A DNA stretch of 64,000 nucleotides from Pseudomonas fulva NBRC 16637 = DSM 17717 (lineage in GTDB: Bacteria > Pseudomonadota > Gammaproteobacteria > Pseudomonadales > Pseudomonadaceae). This document shows positions 24,255-32,424 of the stretch, one piece after another (position 1 is the first letter of the stretch; every line of letters starts with the position of its first letter). A program made the position numbers and the translations under genes. The notes under the pieces are model-generated. The model had not been told where the DNA came from. It saw only the letters and a list, made by a program, of their open reading frames with translations, and did no database searches. Where the stretch lies: assembly GCF_000730565.1 (NCBI RefSeq), contig NZ_BBIQ01000007.1:62001-126000 (forward strand). The letters are read 5' to 3'.

Positions 24255-24394
24255 GCACATCCCCTGCACGTTCTTCGTCAACGCAGTTGACCACTGCCAC
24301 ACCCTGATGATGCAAAAAAGATGAAACCTTTGGCCTGCGCGCGCCCTCAACAGTACGCGACACTGATGTCGCGCCATCGTTTAAGGAGTGAAAC

Positions 24395-24895
24395 ATGAGC
24401 AATCTCTTCATCAAGCGCGTCGGCCTTTCCATGGTGCTGGGCATGGCTTCGGTTCACGCCTTTGCTGCTAGCTCGGACGACTTCGTAGACGCGGCTACCG
24501 AAGCCGGCATCGCAGAGATCGTGACCGGTAAGCTTGCCCTGGAAAAGAGCCAGAACACTGAGATCAAGACCTTTGCCCAGCATATGGTGACCGACCATAC
24601 CCAGGCCAACCAGGAGCTGGCAGACATCGCGAAAAAGCTGGACATCTCGGTACCCGATGACGCGGCCATTACCGACAAAGTGAAGAAAGTGATTCTGGAA
24701 TGGCGTGACGAGTCCTTCGACAAGTCCTACGTGAACAATCAAGTCGATGCTCACGAGAAAACCGTCGAACTGTTCAAGAAGGAAGCCGCTTCTTCGGACA
24801 AGGCTGAGCTCAAGGCATTCGCTGCCAAGACCTTGCCTACCCTTGAAAAGCACCTGGAAGAAGCCAAGGCACTGCAAACCCATCACGGCAAGTGA
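24395..24895 (+). CDS. DUF4142 family exported protein
   Basis: A 166-residue protein with a signal peptide ending near VHAFAA (about residues 1-24), followed by a helical bundle typical of DUF4142, a ferritin-like family: EAGIAEIVTGKLALEKSQN, FAQHMVTDHTQANQEL and a C-terminal HLEEAKAL helix. Family members are periplasmic and often linked to stress; no clear diiron ligand set is conserved here, so metal binding is uncertain. TTAAGGAG precedes the ATG. It is followed after 7 bp by an 89-residue cytoplasmic protein and then a strong terminator, giving a two-gene transcript. Confidence 0.85.
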   Translation: MSNLFIKRVGLSMVLGMASVHAFAASSDDFVDAATEAGIAEIVTGKLALEKSQNTEIKTFAQHMVTDHTQANQELADIAKKLDISVPDDAAITDKVKKVILEWRDESFDKSYVNNQVDAHEKTVELFKKEAASSDKAELKAFAAKTLPTLEKHLEEAKALQTHHGK

Positions 24896-24902
24896 GGCAA
24901 GC

Positions 24903-25172
24903 ATGAGTAACGACGCACTGAAAAGCGAAATTCTGACTCGACTCAACCATGCTCACCCTCATGGCCTGGGCAAGGAGCTGCTGGACAACTACCGCGGTGA
25001 AAAAGCCGTGGCCGGCATGCTGAAATCGCTGCAGGACGATGGCCTGATCCACGATGGTAGCGTAAGTGTCGATGCTGATCATGAGGTGACGCTCAACTAC
25101 CCGATCAAGCTCTCGGCCAAGGGTGTCGAGGCGGCCAAGCAGGCTGAAATGGACAAACAGGCGCAAGCCTGA
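24903..25172 (+). CDS. Small conserved hypothetical protein
   Basis: An 89-residue cytoplasmic protein starting MSNDALKSEILTRLNHAHPH, with a mixed charge pattern and a helix-turn-helix-like middle (EKAVAGMLKSLQDDGLIHDG) that resembles the wing region of a small winged-helix fold. I do not recognise a named family. It follows the DUF4142 gene by seven bases and precedes the strong terminator, so it shares that transcript. A longer frame extends upstream through the DUF4142 gene but is only a shadow of it. Confidence 0.7.
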   Translation: MSNDALKSEILTRLNHAHPHGLGKELLDNYRGEKAVAGMLKSLQDDGLIHDGSVSVDADHEVTLNYPIKLSAKGVEAAKQAEMDKQAQA

Positions 25173-25223
25173 CGTTCACTGGTCACCACCGGCAAAGCCC
25201 GCCCTGATATGGACGCATCATGT

Positions 25224-25256
25224 AAAAGGCCCTGATCTTAGCGACCAGGGCCTTTT
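25224..25256 (+). terminator. Strong bidirectional intrinsic terminator
   Basis: An 11-bp stem AAAAGGCCCTG and CAGGGCCTTTT with an 11-base loop, followed by GTTT on the + strand and preceded by A-rich sequence, so it works as a U-tract terminator for the DUF4142 operon and, in reverse, for the small acidic gene at 25273-25443. Confidence 0.85.
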
Positions 25257-25272
25257 GTTTGGTACGTGTCTT

Positions 25273-25443
25273 TCAGGTGTTCTTCTCTACATCCCGTGGC
25301 GGTTTAGCGGGGCCTTGCGGGTCCACCTGAGGATCATCGAGGTCAGGAGAGTCAGGGTCAAAGCCAAGATCATCCGGTTTATCGGCATCGTCAGTCGAGT
25401 GAGGCCCGTGCTGCGTGCCGTGGGTTGTGCCTTGTTCGCTCAT
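25273..25443 (-). CDS. Small acidic Asp/Pro-rich protein
   Basis: A 56-residue protein, MSEQGTTHGTQHGPHSTDD at its N-terminus and a Pro/Asp-rich remainder (LGFDPDSPDLDDPQVDPQG). It has no hydrophobic core and is probably disordered. The frame is complete from ATG to TGA and ends 17 bp before the strong terminator, which supports it being a real gene. It follows the KfrA-like gene on the same strand with a 53-bp gap. Function unknown. Confidence 0.6.
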   Translation of the reverse strand: MSEQGTTHGTQHGPHSTDDADKPDDLGFDPDSPDLDDPQVDPQGPAKPPRDVEKNT

Positions 25444-25496
25444 GCGGTCTTCTCCAAATGGCTGTCTAGGGAAGAAAGCCGGTGCGCCAGAAAGTT

Positions 25497-26486
25497 TTAT
25501 TTATCTTCGCCATCCCGTAGCTGGTCTTGACACAGGCGCAGCGACGCTTGGTTCTCGGCCAACGCCCGCTCCAGCGCTTCAAGCTTGAGCGCCTGGTCCC
25601 GACACGACGCCCTACTGTCCTCCAGCACTCTGGCCTGCACATCCAGTTGGCGGCGCAGCTCGTCGCTACCCCCCTGGGCCTGCGCCAGCATCGTGCGCAA
25701 GCCTTGGATCTGGGCGTCGCGCTGCTCAAGCAGCTGCTCCTGAGCCCGCCGTTCGTTGCTCGCCTGGCGGTTCTCGCCCAGCAGGCGCTCGTTATCACGG
25801 TGCAAGCGAGTGAGCTCGTCTTGCTTGACGATCATGGCCTGCTGTAACTGCCGTACCTCGACCTGCATCTGCTGCAGTTGAGCCTCGTGACGACGCTGCT
25901 CGTGCTCGCGCTGCTCGCGGCTTGCCGTGCGGTAGTGCTCAAGCGCATCGCGGGCGTGCCGGTGCTTGTCTTCCAGGGATTTGACCTGCTCATCCTTATC
26001 TGCAAGGCGCACCTGCAGTTCCCCCAAGGACTGGTTGAGGCTGGCGCTGCGCAGCTGCTCAGCCTGCAACGTACTGAGGGTGCTGCTGAGTTTCTCCGAT
26101 TCCTCGCGCAAGGCGGCTGCATCGATTTCGTGCTGTTGTTCCCCCGCTGCAAGCGCTTGCTGGGCTGTCGCCAAGGCCACTTCGAGCGCTTCACGCTGCT
26201 CGGTGAACACGCTTTCAGCGCGCTCGATCACCAAGTCCGCTTCATCTTGCAGCTGCGTCGCCAACTGCCCTACCAGGCGGCTTAGCACCTCGCTGATTGG
26301 CGCGCCGCCCTCGGAGGGCATTGGTTGCTGACCGTTGAGCTCCTTGAGGTAGCGGTGAATGGTGGTTTTCGAGCCCGTGTTGCCTAGCTCGATGCGGATG
26401 GCATCGATACTGGGGTTCTCCCCCCTTGCGATCAGTGCCTGCCTGGCCTGTTGCACAACCACCTTGTTGATCCCGCCACGTGCCAT
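25497..26486 (-). CDS. KfrA-like coiled-coil DNA-binding protein
   Basis: A 329-residue protein. Residues about 1-55 form an HTH-containing KfrA_N-type domain (INKVVVQQARQALIARGENP, SKTTIHRYLKEL). The remaining 270 residues are an almost unbroken alpha-helical coiled coil rich in Gln, Glu, Leu and Arg. Plasmid KfrA proteins bind their own promoter and build filaments that help partition; chromosomal pseudomonad versions are little studied. A palindrome lies 27-49 bp upstream of the ATG and is a candidate autoregulatory operator. No parAB or plasmid replication gene is near, so a nucleoid or replication-related role is only inference. Confidence 0.85.
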   Translation of the reverse strand: MARGGINKVVVQQARQALIARGENPSIDAIRIELGNTGSKTTIHRYLKELNGQQPMPSEGGAPISEVLSRLVGQLATQLQDEADLVIERAESVFTEQREALEVALATAQQALAAGEQQHEIDAAALREESEKLSSTLSTLQAEQLRSASLNQSLGELQVRLADKDEQVKSLEDKHRHARDALEHYRTASREQREHEQRRHEAQLQQMQVEVRQLQQAMIVKQDELTRLHRDNERLLGENRQASNERRAQEQLLEQRDAQIQGLRTMLAQAQGGSDELRRQLDVQARVLEDSRASCRDQALKLEALERALAENQASLRLCQDQLRDGEDK

Positions 26487-26512
26487 GCGCGCTCCTACGA
26501 TTTTGTAATGTT

Positions 26513-26535
26513 GTATGTACTATGTAATTACATAC
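26513..26535. promoter_or_regulatory. Palindromic operator candidate upstream of the KfrA-like gene
   Basis: An exact inverted repeat GTATGTA-N9-TACATAC with a smaller palindrome GTAATTAC (26524-26531) overlapping its right half, in an AT-rich patch that contrasts with the GC-rich surroundings. It sits 27 bp before the KfrA-like start, where a self-repressing protein would bind. The rest of 26487-26744 holds no other gene or clear element. Confidence 0.55.
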
Positions 26536-26744
26536 TGATTTTGTTAGTTATTAGCCTCAAACACAAGACCTAGCTAACAGGGAATAATCACGGCTTATCG
26601 AATGTGATACCGATTTTCAGCCCATCTTGAGCGTAATCAGCGCAGGTTGGCGTACACCCTGTGCTCGCGTGCCATACGGCGCCTTGTGCGAGCGAGCTCC
26701 CAGGGCCACCATAAGCGCTTCCTGAAAATGCACAGTGGTCCCGC

Positions 26745-27350
26745 ATGTCGCTCGAGAACTACCAGGCCATCGCCGAAAGCATCGCCCTGCTGCTATATCC
26801 ACACGCTGAAGTCGTCGTCCATGACCTGCAGACCCAGACGGTGGTGCATATCGCCAACAACATCTCCAAGCGAAGCCTGGGTGATGACTCGGCGATCGCC
26901 GAGGATCTGGGCGACCTGCTCGGCGGTGCCAAGCTGGGCCCTTATGAAAAGTTGAACTGGAACGGTCAGAAGGTCCGCTCCATCAGTACGGTCTTGCGTG
27001 ATGAGCAAGGTGACGCGCGGCACTTGCTGTGCATCAACCTGGACCTGTCGGTGCTTGAAAACGCCCGCCAAGCGTTGGAAGCGTTCTTTCAGATGGGGCG
27101 CTTGGTCGAGCAGCCCCAGGCGCTGTTTCGTGATGACTGGCAGGAGCGCATCAATACCTTCATGCATGCCTGGCTCAAGGCGCGCACGTTGTCTCTGCAG
27201 ACACTGCAGATGAAGGACAAGCGCAGTCTTGTTCAGGCTTTGCACGCCGAAGGCGCATTCGAAGGCCGAACTGGCGTGGACTATGTGGCCAATGTGCTGA
27301 ACATGGGACGTGCGACGGTTTACAAATACCTGAAGGCGCTCAAGGCATGA
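26745..27350 (+). CDS. YheO/DauR-type transcriptional regulator
   Basis: A 201-residue protein with a YheO-like PAS domain (residues about 5-115, LLYPHAEVVVHDLQTQTVVHI, GDARHLLCINLDLSV) and a C-terminal HTH_22-type DNA-binding region (YVANVLNMGRATVYKYLKAL). This is the DauR family; in Pseudomonas aeruginosa DauR represses D-arginine catabolism in response to a keto-acid derivative. Here it precedes a PLP dehydratase and an ornithine-cyclodeaminase-family gene by about 100 bp, so it probably controls them in response to an amino acid or imino/keto product. Confidence 0.85.
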   Translation: MSLENYQAIAESIALLLYPHAEVVVHDLQTQTVVHIANNISKRSLGDDSAIAEDLGDLLGGAKLGPYEKLNWNGQKVRSISTVLRDEQGDARHLLCINLDLSVLENARQALEAFFQMGRLVEQPQALFRDDWQERINTFMHAWLKARTLSLQTLQMKDKRSLVQALHAEGAFEGRTGVDYVANVLNMGRATVYKYLKALKA

Positions 27351-27452
27351 CGGATTCGATGCCGAGGCCTGCTCCGCGCTAAAAGAAGTGTTTGCAAGAA
27401 TATAGACAACAGGTCTACCGTAGACGGAAATTCCATACGGAGCCTGGAACTC

Positions 27453-28448
27453 ATGTCCAACCCTGCAACGCCAACCGTTTGCGAAACTGACCTCGATGCT
27501 CTGTTCGAGGCAATCAAGCATGCTCATGCCGCATTGCGGCCAGCCGTGAGCACAACCCCGCTGACGCGCAGCCAGCCTCTATCGGCAACGACTGGCGTGG
27601 ACGTATGGCTCAAGTGCGAACACCTGCAACCCACAGGTTCCTTCAAGTTTCGCGGGGCCAGCAATAAAGTCAGGCTTTTGCCAGAAAGTGCACGTGAACA
27701 CGGCGTCATCGCCGCCTCGTCCGGCAACCACGGCCAGGCGCTGGCCCTGGCCGGCAAGACCGCCGGGGTTCCGGTGACCCTCTACACCACCACGACGGCG
27801 TCCACCTATAAAGTCGAAGCCATGCGCAACCTCGGCGCTGAAGTGATCTGCCTGCCGACCGACCCCTTGAGCGCGGAACTGGAAGCGGCCAGGCAAGCCC
27901 AGGCCAAGGGTGTGCCTTTCGTATCGCCCTATAACGATCTGCAGGTGATCGCCGGCCAGGGCACCATCGGTATGGAGCTGTTCGAGCAGGCGCCGGACCT
28001 GGACGCCGTATTCGTCGCGGTGGGGGGTGGCGGCATGATCGCCGGCATCGGCGCTGCCCTGCGTACCCTGGCACCGGGTGTCGATATCATCGGCTGCTGG
28101 CCCGAGAATGATCCAGCCCTCGAGCAGTCGCTCAAGGCCGGCAAGATCGTCGAGGTCCCTGCCAGCGCCACGCTGTCCGACGGCACGGCGGGCGGTGTCG
28201 AGCCCGGCGCCATCACCCTGCCCCTGTGCAAGGCCTTGCTCACCGACACCGTATTGGTCAGCGAAGCGCAAATACGCGCCGCCATGCGCGACATCGCCAG
28301 TAGCGAGCGCTGGATCATCGAAGGCGCGGCAGCTGTCGCCGTGGCCGCCATGAAAAAATGCGCGCACCGATACCAGGGCAAGCGTGTGGCCGTGGTGCTG
28401 TGTGGGCGTAACATCGCCCTGGATACCTTCCTCGAGGCCGTGAAATGA
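27453..28448 (+). CDS. PLP-dependent threonine dehydratase-like enzyme
   Basis: A 331-residue fold-type II PLP enzyme. The Schiff-base Lys lies in GSFKFRGASNK, the Asn/Gly loop in SSGNHGQALA, and the phosphate-binding glycine loop in VAVGGGGMIAG. It lacks the ACT regulatory domain of biosynthetic IlvA, so it is a catabolic or specialised dehydratase such as threonine/serine dehydratase, 3-hydroxyaspartate dehydratase (BhcB-like) or the hydroxyectoine-linked EutB. Its stop overlaps the start of an imine-reductase-type gene (ATGA). The two may pass an unstable enamine/imine product directly; which hydroxy-amino acid is used is unknown. Confidence 0.88.
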   Translation: MSNPATPTVCETDLDALFEAIKHAHAALRPAVSTTPLTRSQPLSATTGVDVWLKCEHLQPTGSFKFRGASNKVRLLPESAREHGVIAASSGNHGQALALAGKTAGVPVTLYTTTTASTYKVEAMRNLGAEVICLPTDPLSAELEAARQAQAKGVPFVSPYNDLQVIAGQGTIGMELFEQAPDLDAVFVAVGGGGMIAGIGAALRTLAPGVDIIGCWPENDPALEQSLKAGKIVEVPASATLSDGTAGGVEPGAITLPLCKALLTDTVLVSEAQIRAAMRDIASSERWIIEGAAAVAVAAMKKCAHRYQGKRVAVVLCGRNIALDTFLEAVK

Positions 28449-29392
28449 AGCTGATCGCCAAGCCCCAGATCCTGGCGAGCCTGGACACCGAGCGAGCACT
28501 GAGGGCCATCGAAGAGGGTTTTATCGCCTATTCCGCTGGCAACGTCCAGGTACCGCCCGTGCAAGCATTCACCTTCGCCGAAACCAACGGGGATTGCTGC
28601 ATCAAGTCAGCCTACAAAGCCGGCAGCCCCACGTTCACTGTCAAAGTGTCCACCGGCTTTTACGACAACCCGTCCAACGGCTTGCCGAGCAACGACGGGC
28701 TGATGATGGTCTTTTCGGCCCACACCGGCCAGCCGCTGGCCCTGCTCCAGGATCAAGGCTGGCTCACGGCGATGCGCACAGCACTGGCGGGGCGGATCGC
28801 GGCACGGCTGCTCGCACCGTCTCAGGTCAAGGCCATCGGCATACTGGGCACAGGCATGCAGGCCAGGATGCAATTGGCGCAGTTGCGCAGCGTCACCGAC
28901 TGCCGCCAGGTGATCGTCTGGGGGCGTCACGCCGAGGCACTAGGCGCTTACATCGCGATGGCGCGAGGACTTGGCTTTACCGTGCGCAGTACACTGGATG
29001 CCGCAGAACTGGCCGGCCTTGCCAACCTCATCGTTTGCACCACCCCTTCGCGCCAGCCGCTGTTGCAGGCGCACTGGATACAACCAGGCACTCACATTAC
29101 CGCTGTAGGTGCGGACGGGCCTGGCAAGCAAGAGCTGGACCCTGCGCTGGTCGCCAGGGCCGACCGCGTGGTCGTCGACTCCGTCACTCAGTGCACCCAG
29201 TACGGCGAAGTGTCCCAGGCGATCGCAAAAGGCCTGATCACAGCTAGCCAACTGGTCGAACTTGGAACGCTGCTGGCAAGCCGAGCCCATGGCCGGGAGT
29301 CTGATGACCAGATCACGTTGGCCGACCTGACCGGCGTCGCCATCCAGGATGCGCAGATCGCCGATTGTGTGCTGGCGGCCATCGGCGCCTGA
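28445..29392 (+). CDS. Ornithine cyclodeaminase / mu-crystallin family reductase
   Basis: A 315-residue Rossmann-fold protein of the OCD/mu-crystallin family. The nucleotide loop is AIGILGTGMQARMQLAQL; FTVKVSTGFYDNP carries the family substrate Lys; and THITAVGADGPGKQELDPAL is the family block after the cofactor site. Members include alanine dehydrogenase, DauB, EutC and iminosuccinate reductase BhcD. The frame overlaps the dehydratase stop. With a DauR-type regulator upstream, an imine-reducing step that produces an amino acid is likely. Ectoine eutA, eutD and eutE are absent here, so an ectoine role is not supported. Confidence 0.86.
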   Translation: MKLIAKPQILASLDTERALRAIEEGFIAYSAGNVQVPPVQAFTFAETNGDCCIKSAYKAGSPTFTVKVSTGFYDNPSNGLPSNDGLMMVFSAHTGQPLALLQDQGWLTAMRTALAGRIAARLLAPSQVKAIGILGTGMQARMQLAQLRSVTDCRQVIVWGRHAEALGAYIAMARGLGFTVRSTLDAAELAGLANLIVCTTPSRQPLLQAHWIQPGTHITAVGADGPGKQELDPALVARADRVVVDSVTQCTQYGEVSQAIAKGLITASQLVELGTLLASRAHGRESDDQITLADLTGVAIQDAQIADCVLAAIGA

Positions 29393-29403
29393 AAGCGCCG
29401 GGT

Positions 29404-30645
29404 TCAAAATTCGCGCTGTACCTGCGAAGGCCGGCGCCGCATCAGTACCTTTCCATTGCGCACCGACACCAGCGCGTGGCCCTGGCTGCGCACCATCTCG
29501 TAGTCGTCCGGGGCCGAGAGCAGCAGCAGGTTCGCAGGGCGACCGGTCTCGATGCCATAGCCCTCACCCAGGTTCAAGGCGCGCGCACTGTTGTCGGTGA
29601 TCAGGTCCAGGCAGCGCTGCAGGTCCTGATAGCCCAGCATGTGGCAAATGTGCAGGCCCGCCTCCAGTACCCGCAGGATATTGCCGTTACCCAAGGGGTA
29701 CCACGGATCGACGATCGAGTCTTGGCCGAAGCACACGTTCATGCCCGCGCGGTCGAGTTCGGCTACGCGGGTGACCCCGCGACGCTTCGGATAGGTGTCA
29801 AAGCGCCCCTGCAGATGAATACTCTCCGTGGGGCATGACACGAAGTTGATGCCTGACAGCCTCAGCAGCCGAAACAGCTTCGAGCAGTAGGCATTGTCGT
29901 ACGAACCCATGGCCACGGTGTGGCTGGCAGTCACCCTCGCCCCCATCTGCCGGACCCGAGCATGTTCGGCCAGTACCTCCAGGAATCGCGACTGCGGGTC
30001 GTCGGTCTCGTCGCAGTGCACGTCCACCAGGCAGCCGGTGCGTTCTGCCAAATCCATCAGGAACTGGATCGACGACACACCCTGCTCACGGGTGTTCTCG
30101 AAATGGGGAATGCCGCCAACCACATCGGCGCCGATGGCCACCGCCTCGGTCATCAATGCGCGGCCATCAGGGTAGGATTCAATACCCTCCTGAGGAAAGG
30201 CAACGATCTGAAGGTCAACGTGATCACGCACTTCATCGCGGACCTCGACCATGGCCTTGAGTGCCACCAGGCCGGGCTCGGTAACGTCCACATGCGTGCG
30301 CACATGCTGGATCCCATGATCAACCAGCATGTCCAGGGTGGTCTTGGCCCGGGTCTTGATGTCTTCATGGGTGGTGCTCTGCTTGCGCTGGGCCCAGCGC
30401 TCGATCCCCTCGAACAACGTGCCACTCATGTTCCATTCAGGCTGCCCGGCCGTCAGGGTCGCGTCGAGGTGGATGTGGGGCTCGACGAAGGGTGGTACCA
30501 CCAGGTTCTGGCCGGCATCCAGGTCAGCGCCGGCCACGGGCAGCACGCCCGCGTCCTGCGCGGTGATCGCGCCAATACGCTGGCCCGCCAGCTCGATGCG
30601 AAACAGGCCAGGTTTGCCACGCAGCCGTGCATTGATGATGTTCAT
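29404..30645 (-). CDS. CodA-family amidohydrolase in a TPP-riboswitch operon
   Basis: A 413-residue amidohydrolase close to E. coli cytosine deaminase along its whole length. It keeps the metal site HIHLD (His57, His59), [30 protein letters not shown] and [15 protein letters not shown]. It differs where substrate selectivity is set: E. coli CodA has FGHDDVFDPW, here [10 protein letters not shown], and ANPLVNIHL becomes SCPTESIHL. The metal-binding Asp remains but the next, substrate-contacting Asp is Ser. It is the last gene of an operon with two TenA paralogues behind a TPP riboswitch and overlaps the small ORF by ATGA. I infer deamination or hydrolysis of a thiamine pyrimidine derivative rather than cytosine. 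Confidence 0.85.
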   Translation of the reverse strand: MNIINARLRGKPGLFRIELAGQRIGAITAQDAGVLPVAGADLDAGQNLVVPPFVEPHIHLDATLTAGQPEWNMSGTLFEGIERWAQRKQSTTHEDIKTRAKTTLDMLVDHGIQHVRTHVDVTEPGLVALKAMVEVRDEVRDHVDLQIVAFPQEGIESYPDGRALMTEAVAIGADVVGGIPHFENTREQGVSSIQFLMDLAERTGCLVDVHCDETDDPQSRFLEVLAEHARVRQMGARVTASHTVAMGSYDNAYCSKLFRLLRLSGINFVSCPTESIHLQGRFDTYPKRRGVTRVAELDRAGMNVCFGQDSIVDPWYPLGNGNILRVLEAGLHICHMLGYQDLQRCLDLITDNSARALNLGEGYGIETGRPANLLLLSAPDDYEMVRSQGHALVSVRNGKVLMRRRPSQVQREF

Positions 30646-30788
30646 GCTGTCCTTCCTCGTCCTGGATCGTATTCGAGCGCTGCGGGCCAGTCGCGGCGTT
30701 CATCCGCACCCAGCCCTTGTGCACCACAGCTTGCCAGCCAATGGCGCACGGAGCCAGTGGCGATCCAGGCATGGGGCTGCCCCGTCAC
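30642..30788 (-). CDS. 48-residue ORF coupled between tenA and the codA-like gene
   Basis: An ORF with a GTG start overlapping the upstream TenA stop (GTGA) and a TGA stop overlapping the ATG of the amidohydrolase gene (ATGA). It encodes 48 residues, starting [20 protein letters not shown] and ending in a basic Gly/Arg tail, with three tryptophans. It fills the only non-coding gap in the operon with exact overlaps at both ends, which is what a real coupled gene or a translation-relay ORF looks like. I know of no matching family. It may be a small partner protein or only serve to carry ribosomes to the next gene. Confidence 0.5.
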   Translation of the reverse strand: MTGQPHAWIATGSVRHWLASCGAQGLGADERRDWPAALEYDPGRGRTA

Positions 30789-31447
30789 GCCATGTCCAGA
30801 CCCATCTGCCAGAAATCGGCCTCGAGCCGCGAAGCTTGGCCAAAGATCGCGGCCAGTTCGGCAAACCGCTGATCCGTCATGCTGCGGGCCGCCAATGAAT
30901 CCAGATGGGTGCGTGCAGCTGCTGCGACGGCCTGGTAGCCGGCACCGGCGTATTCGCCGATCCACTCGCGATAGGGGTGCTCGGCCAGGTTGCCGATACG
31001 TGCGGCCAGGGACTGCCCGATCTCGGCGTAGCCGATTACACAGGGCGCCAGCGCCACGTGCAGCTCCAGCAAGTCGCCAGCAGCACCGCAGTCCAGTACA
31101 TACCGCGTGTAGGCCACGGTGGCCGGATGCTCGGGGGCGGCCTCGATGTCAGCCTGGCTCAGGCCCCAGCGTGCGCACAAACGCACGTGCAAGTCGGTTT
31201 CGTCGAGAATCGCTGCGAGCCCCGCCTGAGCGGCACGGATATCGGCAGGCCGCCTGCTTTTGTAAGCCGCCAGCGCCCAGGCGCGGGCAAACTGAATGAG
31301 GAAGAGATAGTCCTGCACCAGATAGGCCCGAAACGCGGCTTCACTCAACGTACCATCGCCCATCTGCTGCACGAATGCATGGTCCACGTAACTGTGCCAC
31401 TGCGGTGCAGCGGCCTGCTTGAGCCGATCGAAAATGTCCATGTTCAT
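30785..31447 (-). CDS. tenA: TenA family, cysteine type (aminopyrimidine aminohydrolase)
   Basis: A 220-residue TenA with the catalytic Cys136 in LAPCVIGYAEIG, the substrate Asp in YLVQDYLFL (about 45), and a late Glu in SRLEADFWQ. TenA_C enzymes hydrolyse 4-amino-5-aminomethyl-2-methylpyrimidine, a thiamine breakdown product, to HMP. The start is the ATG overlapping the upstream TenA stop (ATGA) with GGAGG five bases upstream; a much longer in-frame extension lies inside the upstream gene and is rejected. Second gene of the TPP-controlled operon. Confidence 0.92.
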   Translation of the reverse strand: MNMDIFDRLKQAAAPQWHSYVDHAFVQQMGDGTLSEAAFRAYLVQDYLFLIQFARAWALAAYKSRRPADIRAAQAGLAAILDETDLHVRLCARWGLSQADIEAAPEHPATVAYTRYVLDCGAAGDLLELHVALAPCVIGYAEIGQSLAARIGNLAEHPYREWIGEYAGAGYQAVAAAARTHLDSLAARSMTDQRFAELAAIFGQASRLEADFWQMGLDMA

Positions 31448-32091
31448 TGAGCCTCCGGGTAGATGGCGTCGAAGAAGGCCAGCTCCAACGCCACGGTGCG
31501 CTGGTGAAAGTCTTGCGCCACGGCGGCCTGCTGAGGGCCGACGCGATCCAGTTCGGCGTGCAGGAACGCCACGAAAGCCTGGAAATCCGCATTGTCGTGC
31601 AGGGTAATCCATTCGGCGTGGATGAAGCGCGGCGGCAGGGGCTTGGGCGCGCGCAGCGCCCAGTCCAGGTAAAGGCCTTCGGCGACGTTCAGCACTGCCA
31701 GCGCTGCGGCATACGAGCGGGTGGCGGCCGCTTCGCGCATGATGGCCTTGAAGGCCGCCGTGGGCACCGTGTCCATCGGCGCTTCACGCTGCGCCGGGCT
31801 GACACCCAGCGCCTGGAACGCCCGCAGAAAGTAGGTGTTCTCCTCGCTGCTGATCATGCCCGCGAATCGCCCCAAGCGCAGGCGCGCCTCGAAGGTGTCG
31901 GCACTGGCAATGGCGGCGCCCAGCAGCATCAGGAAGCTGTCCAGAAAGCGATGATCCTGGACCAAGTAGTCGATCATGATCGGGTCAGGCAGGCTGCCGT
32001 CACACAGTTGAGTCACGAAACGATGGCCCGTGGCGGCGGCCCATGTCGCCTCGCTCTGGCGGCGCAGGGTCTGGGTGAAACCTTCGGTCAT
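31444..32091 (-). CDS. TenA family, glutamate type (TenA_E)
   Basis: A 215-residue TenA paralogue in which the catalytic Cys region reads NVAEGLYLDWA: Glu138 stands where the second TenA has Cys. The substrate-binding Asp is kept in YLVQDHRFLD. TenA_E proteins in plants and some bacteria salvage formylated or amino thiamine pyrimidines. The start MTEGFTQTL has AAGGA seven bases upstream. It is the first gene after the TPP riboswitch and overlaps the TenA_C gene by four bases, so two TenA types act in series or on different precursors. Confidence 0.88.
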   Translation of the reverse strand: MTEGFTQTLRRQSEATWAAATGHRFVTQLCDGSLPDPIMIDYLVQDHRFLDSFLMLLGAAIASADTFEARLRLGRFAGMISSEENTYFLRAFQALGVSPAQREAPMDTVPTAAFKAIMREAAATRSYAAALAVLNVAEGLYLDWALRAPKPLPPRFIHAEWITLHDNADFQAFVAFLHAELDRVGPQQAAVAQDFHQRTVALELAFFDAIYPEAQ

Positions 32092-32184
32092 GGCGCTGTC
32101 CTTGGTGGAGGTGGCAGCGAGACCTGGACAATCGTCATGAATGGGGTCTCGCCTTGAGACCGGCAGAAAGGCAGGTGGAATTGC

Positions 32185-32285
32185 ACCCCATCCCTTCGCC
32201 GGCATTATCCGGATCAGGTTCGAAGGGTCACCGCGCTGCACCAGGCTCAGCGGTTTCTCAGCCCGTTATCGGGCTCCCCTTGGTA
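32185..32285 (-). ncRNA. TPP riboswitch (THI element)
   Basis: On the minus strand the sequence reads through the TPP consensus: GGGGAGCCCGATAACGGG, CTGAGAA, then GACCCTTCGAACCTGATC and CGGATAATGCCGGCGAAGG. The conserved CUGAGA, ACCUGAU and GCGAAGGGA elements are all present in order and spacing. It lies about 94 nt upstream of the first tenA ATG. A GGTCTC/GAGACC hairpin between the aptamer and the start could be part of the expression platform. Thiamine diphosphate should switch the four-gene salvage operon off. Confidence 0.95.
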
Positions 32286-32424
32286 GCGGCAAGGTATACC
32301 CGACTTGACCCGCGGCTGTCATCCTTCGTGCAGGCATCGCTACAGGCTATTTGCCATTAGTCATGGTCCTGTCATGTTGCTGTCGTAGTGTCCGGGCCTC
32401 ACCCAAGGCCGGGAAACACTGCAA

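Noticed and set aside
27453..29392. Ectoine/hydroxyectoine degradation genes eutBC
   Set aside because: The protein families match, but eutA, eutD, eutE and an ectoine transporter are absent; a general hydroxy-amino-acid role fits the context equally well.
29404..30645. Plain cytosine deaminase for pyrimidine salvage
   Set aside because: There is no codB permease, the gene sits in a TPP-controlled tenA operon, and selectivity residues differ from E. coli CodA. Cytosine activity remains possible.
29920..31299. 459-codon open frame on + across the CodA-like and TenA genes
   Set aside because: It is antisense to two genes with intact family motifs under a TPP riboswitch and has a random-looking composition.
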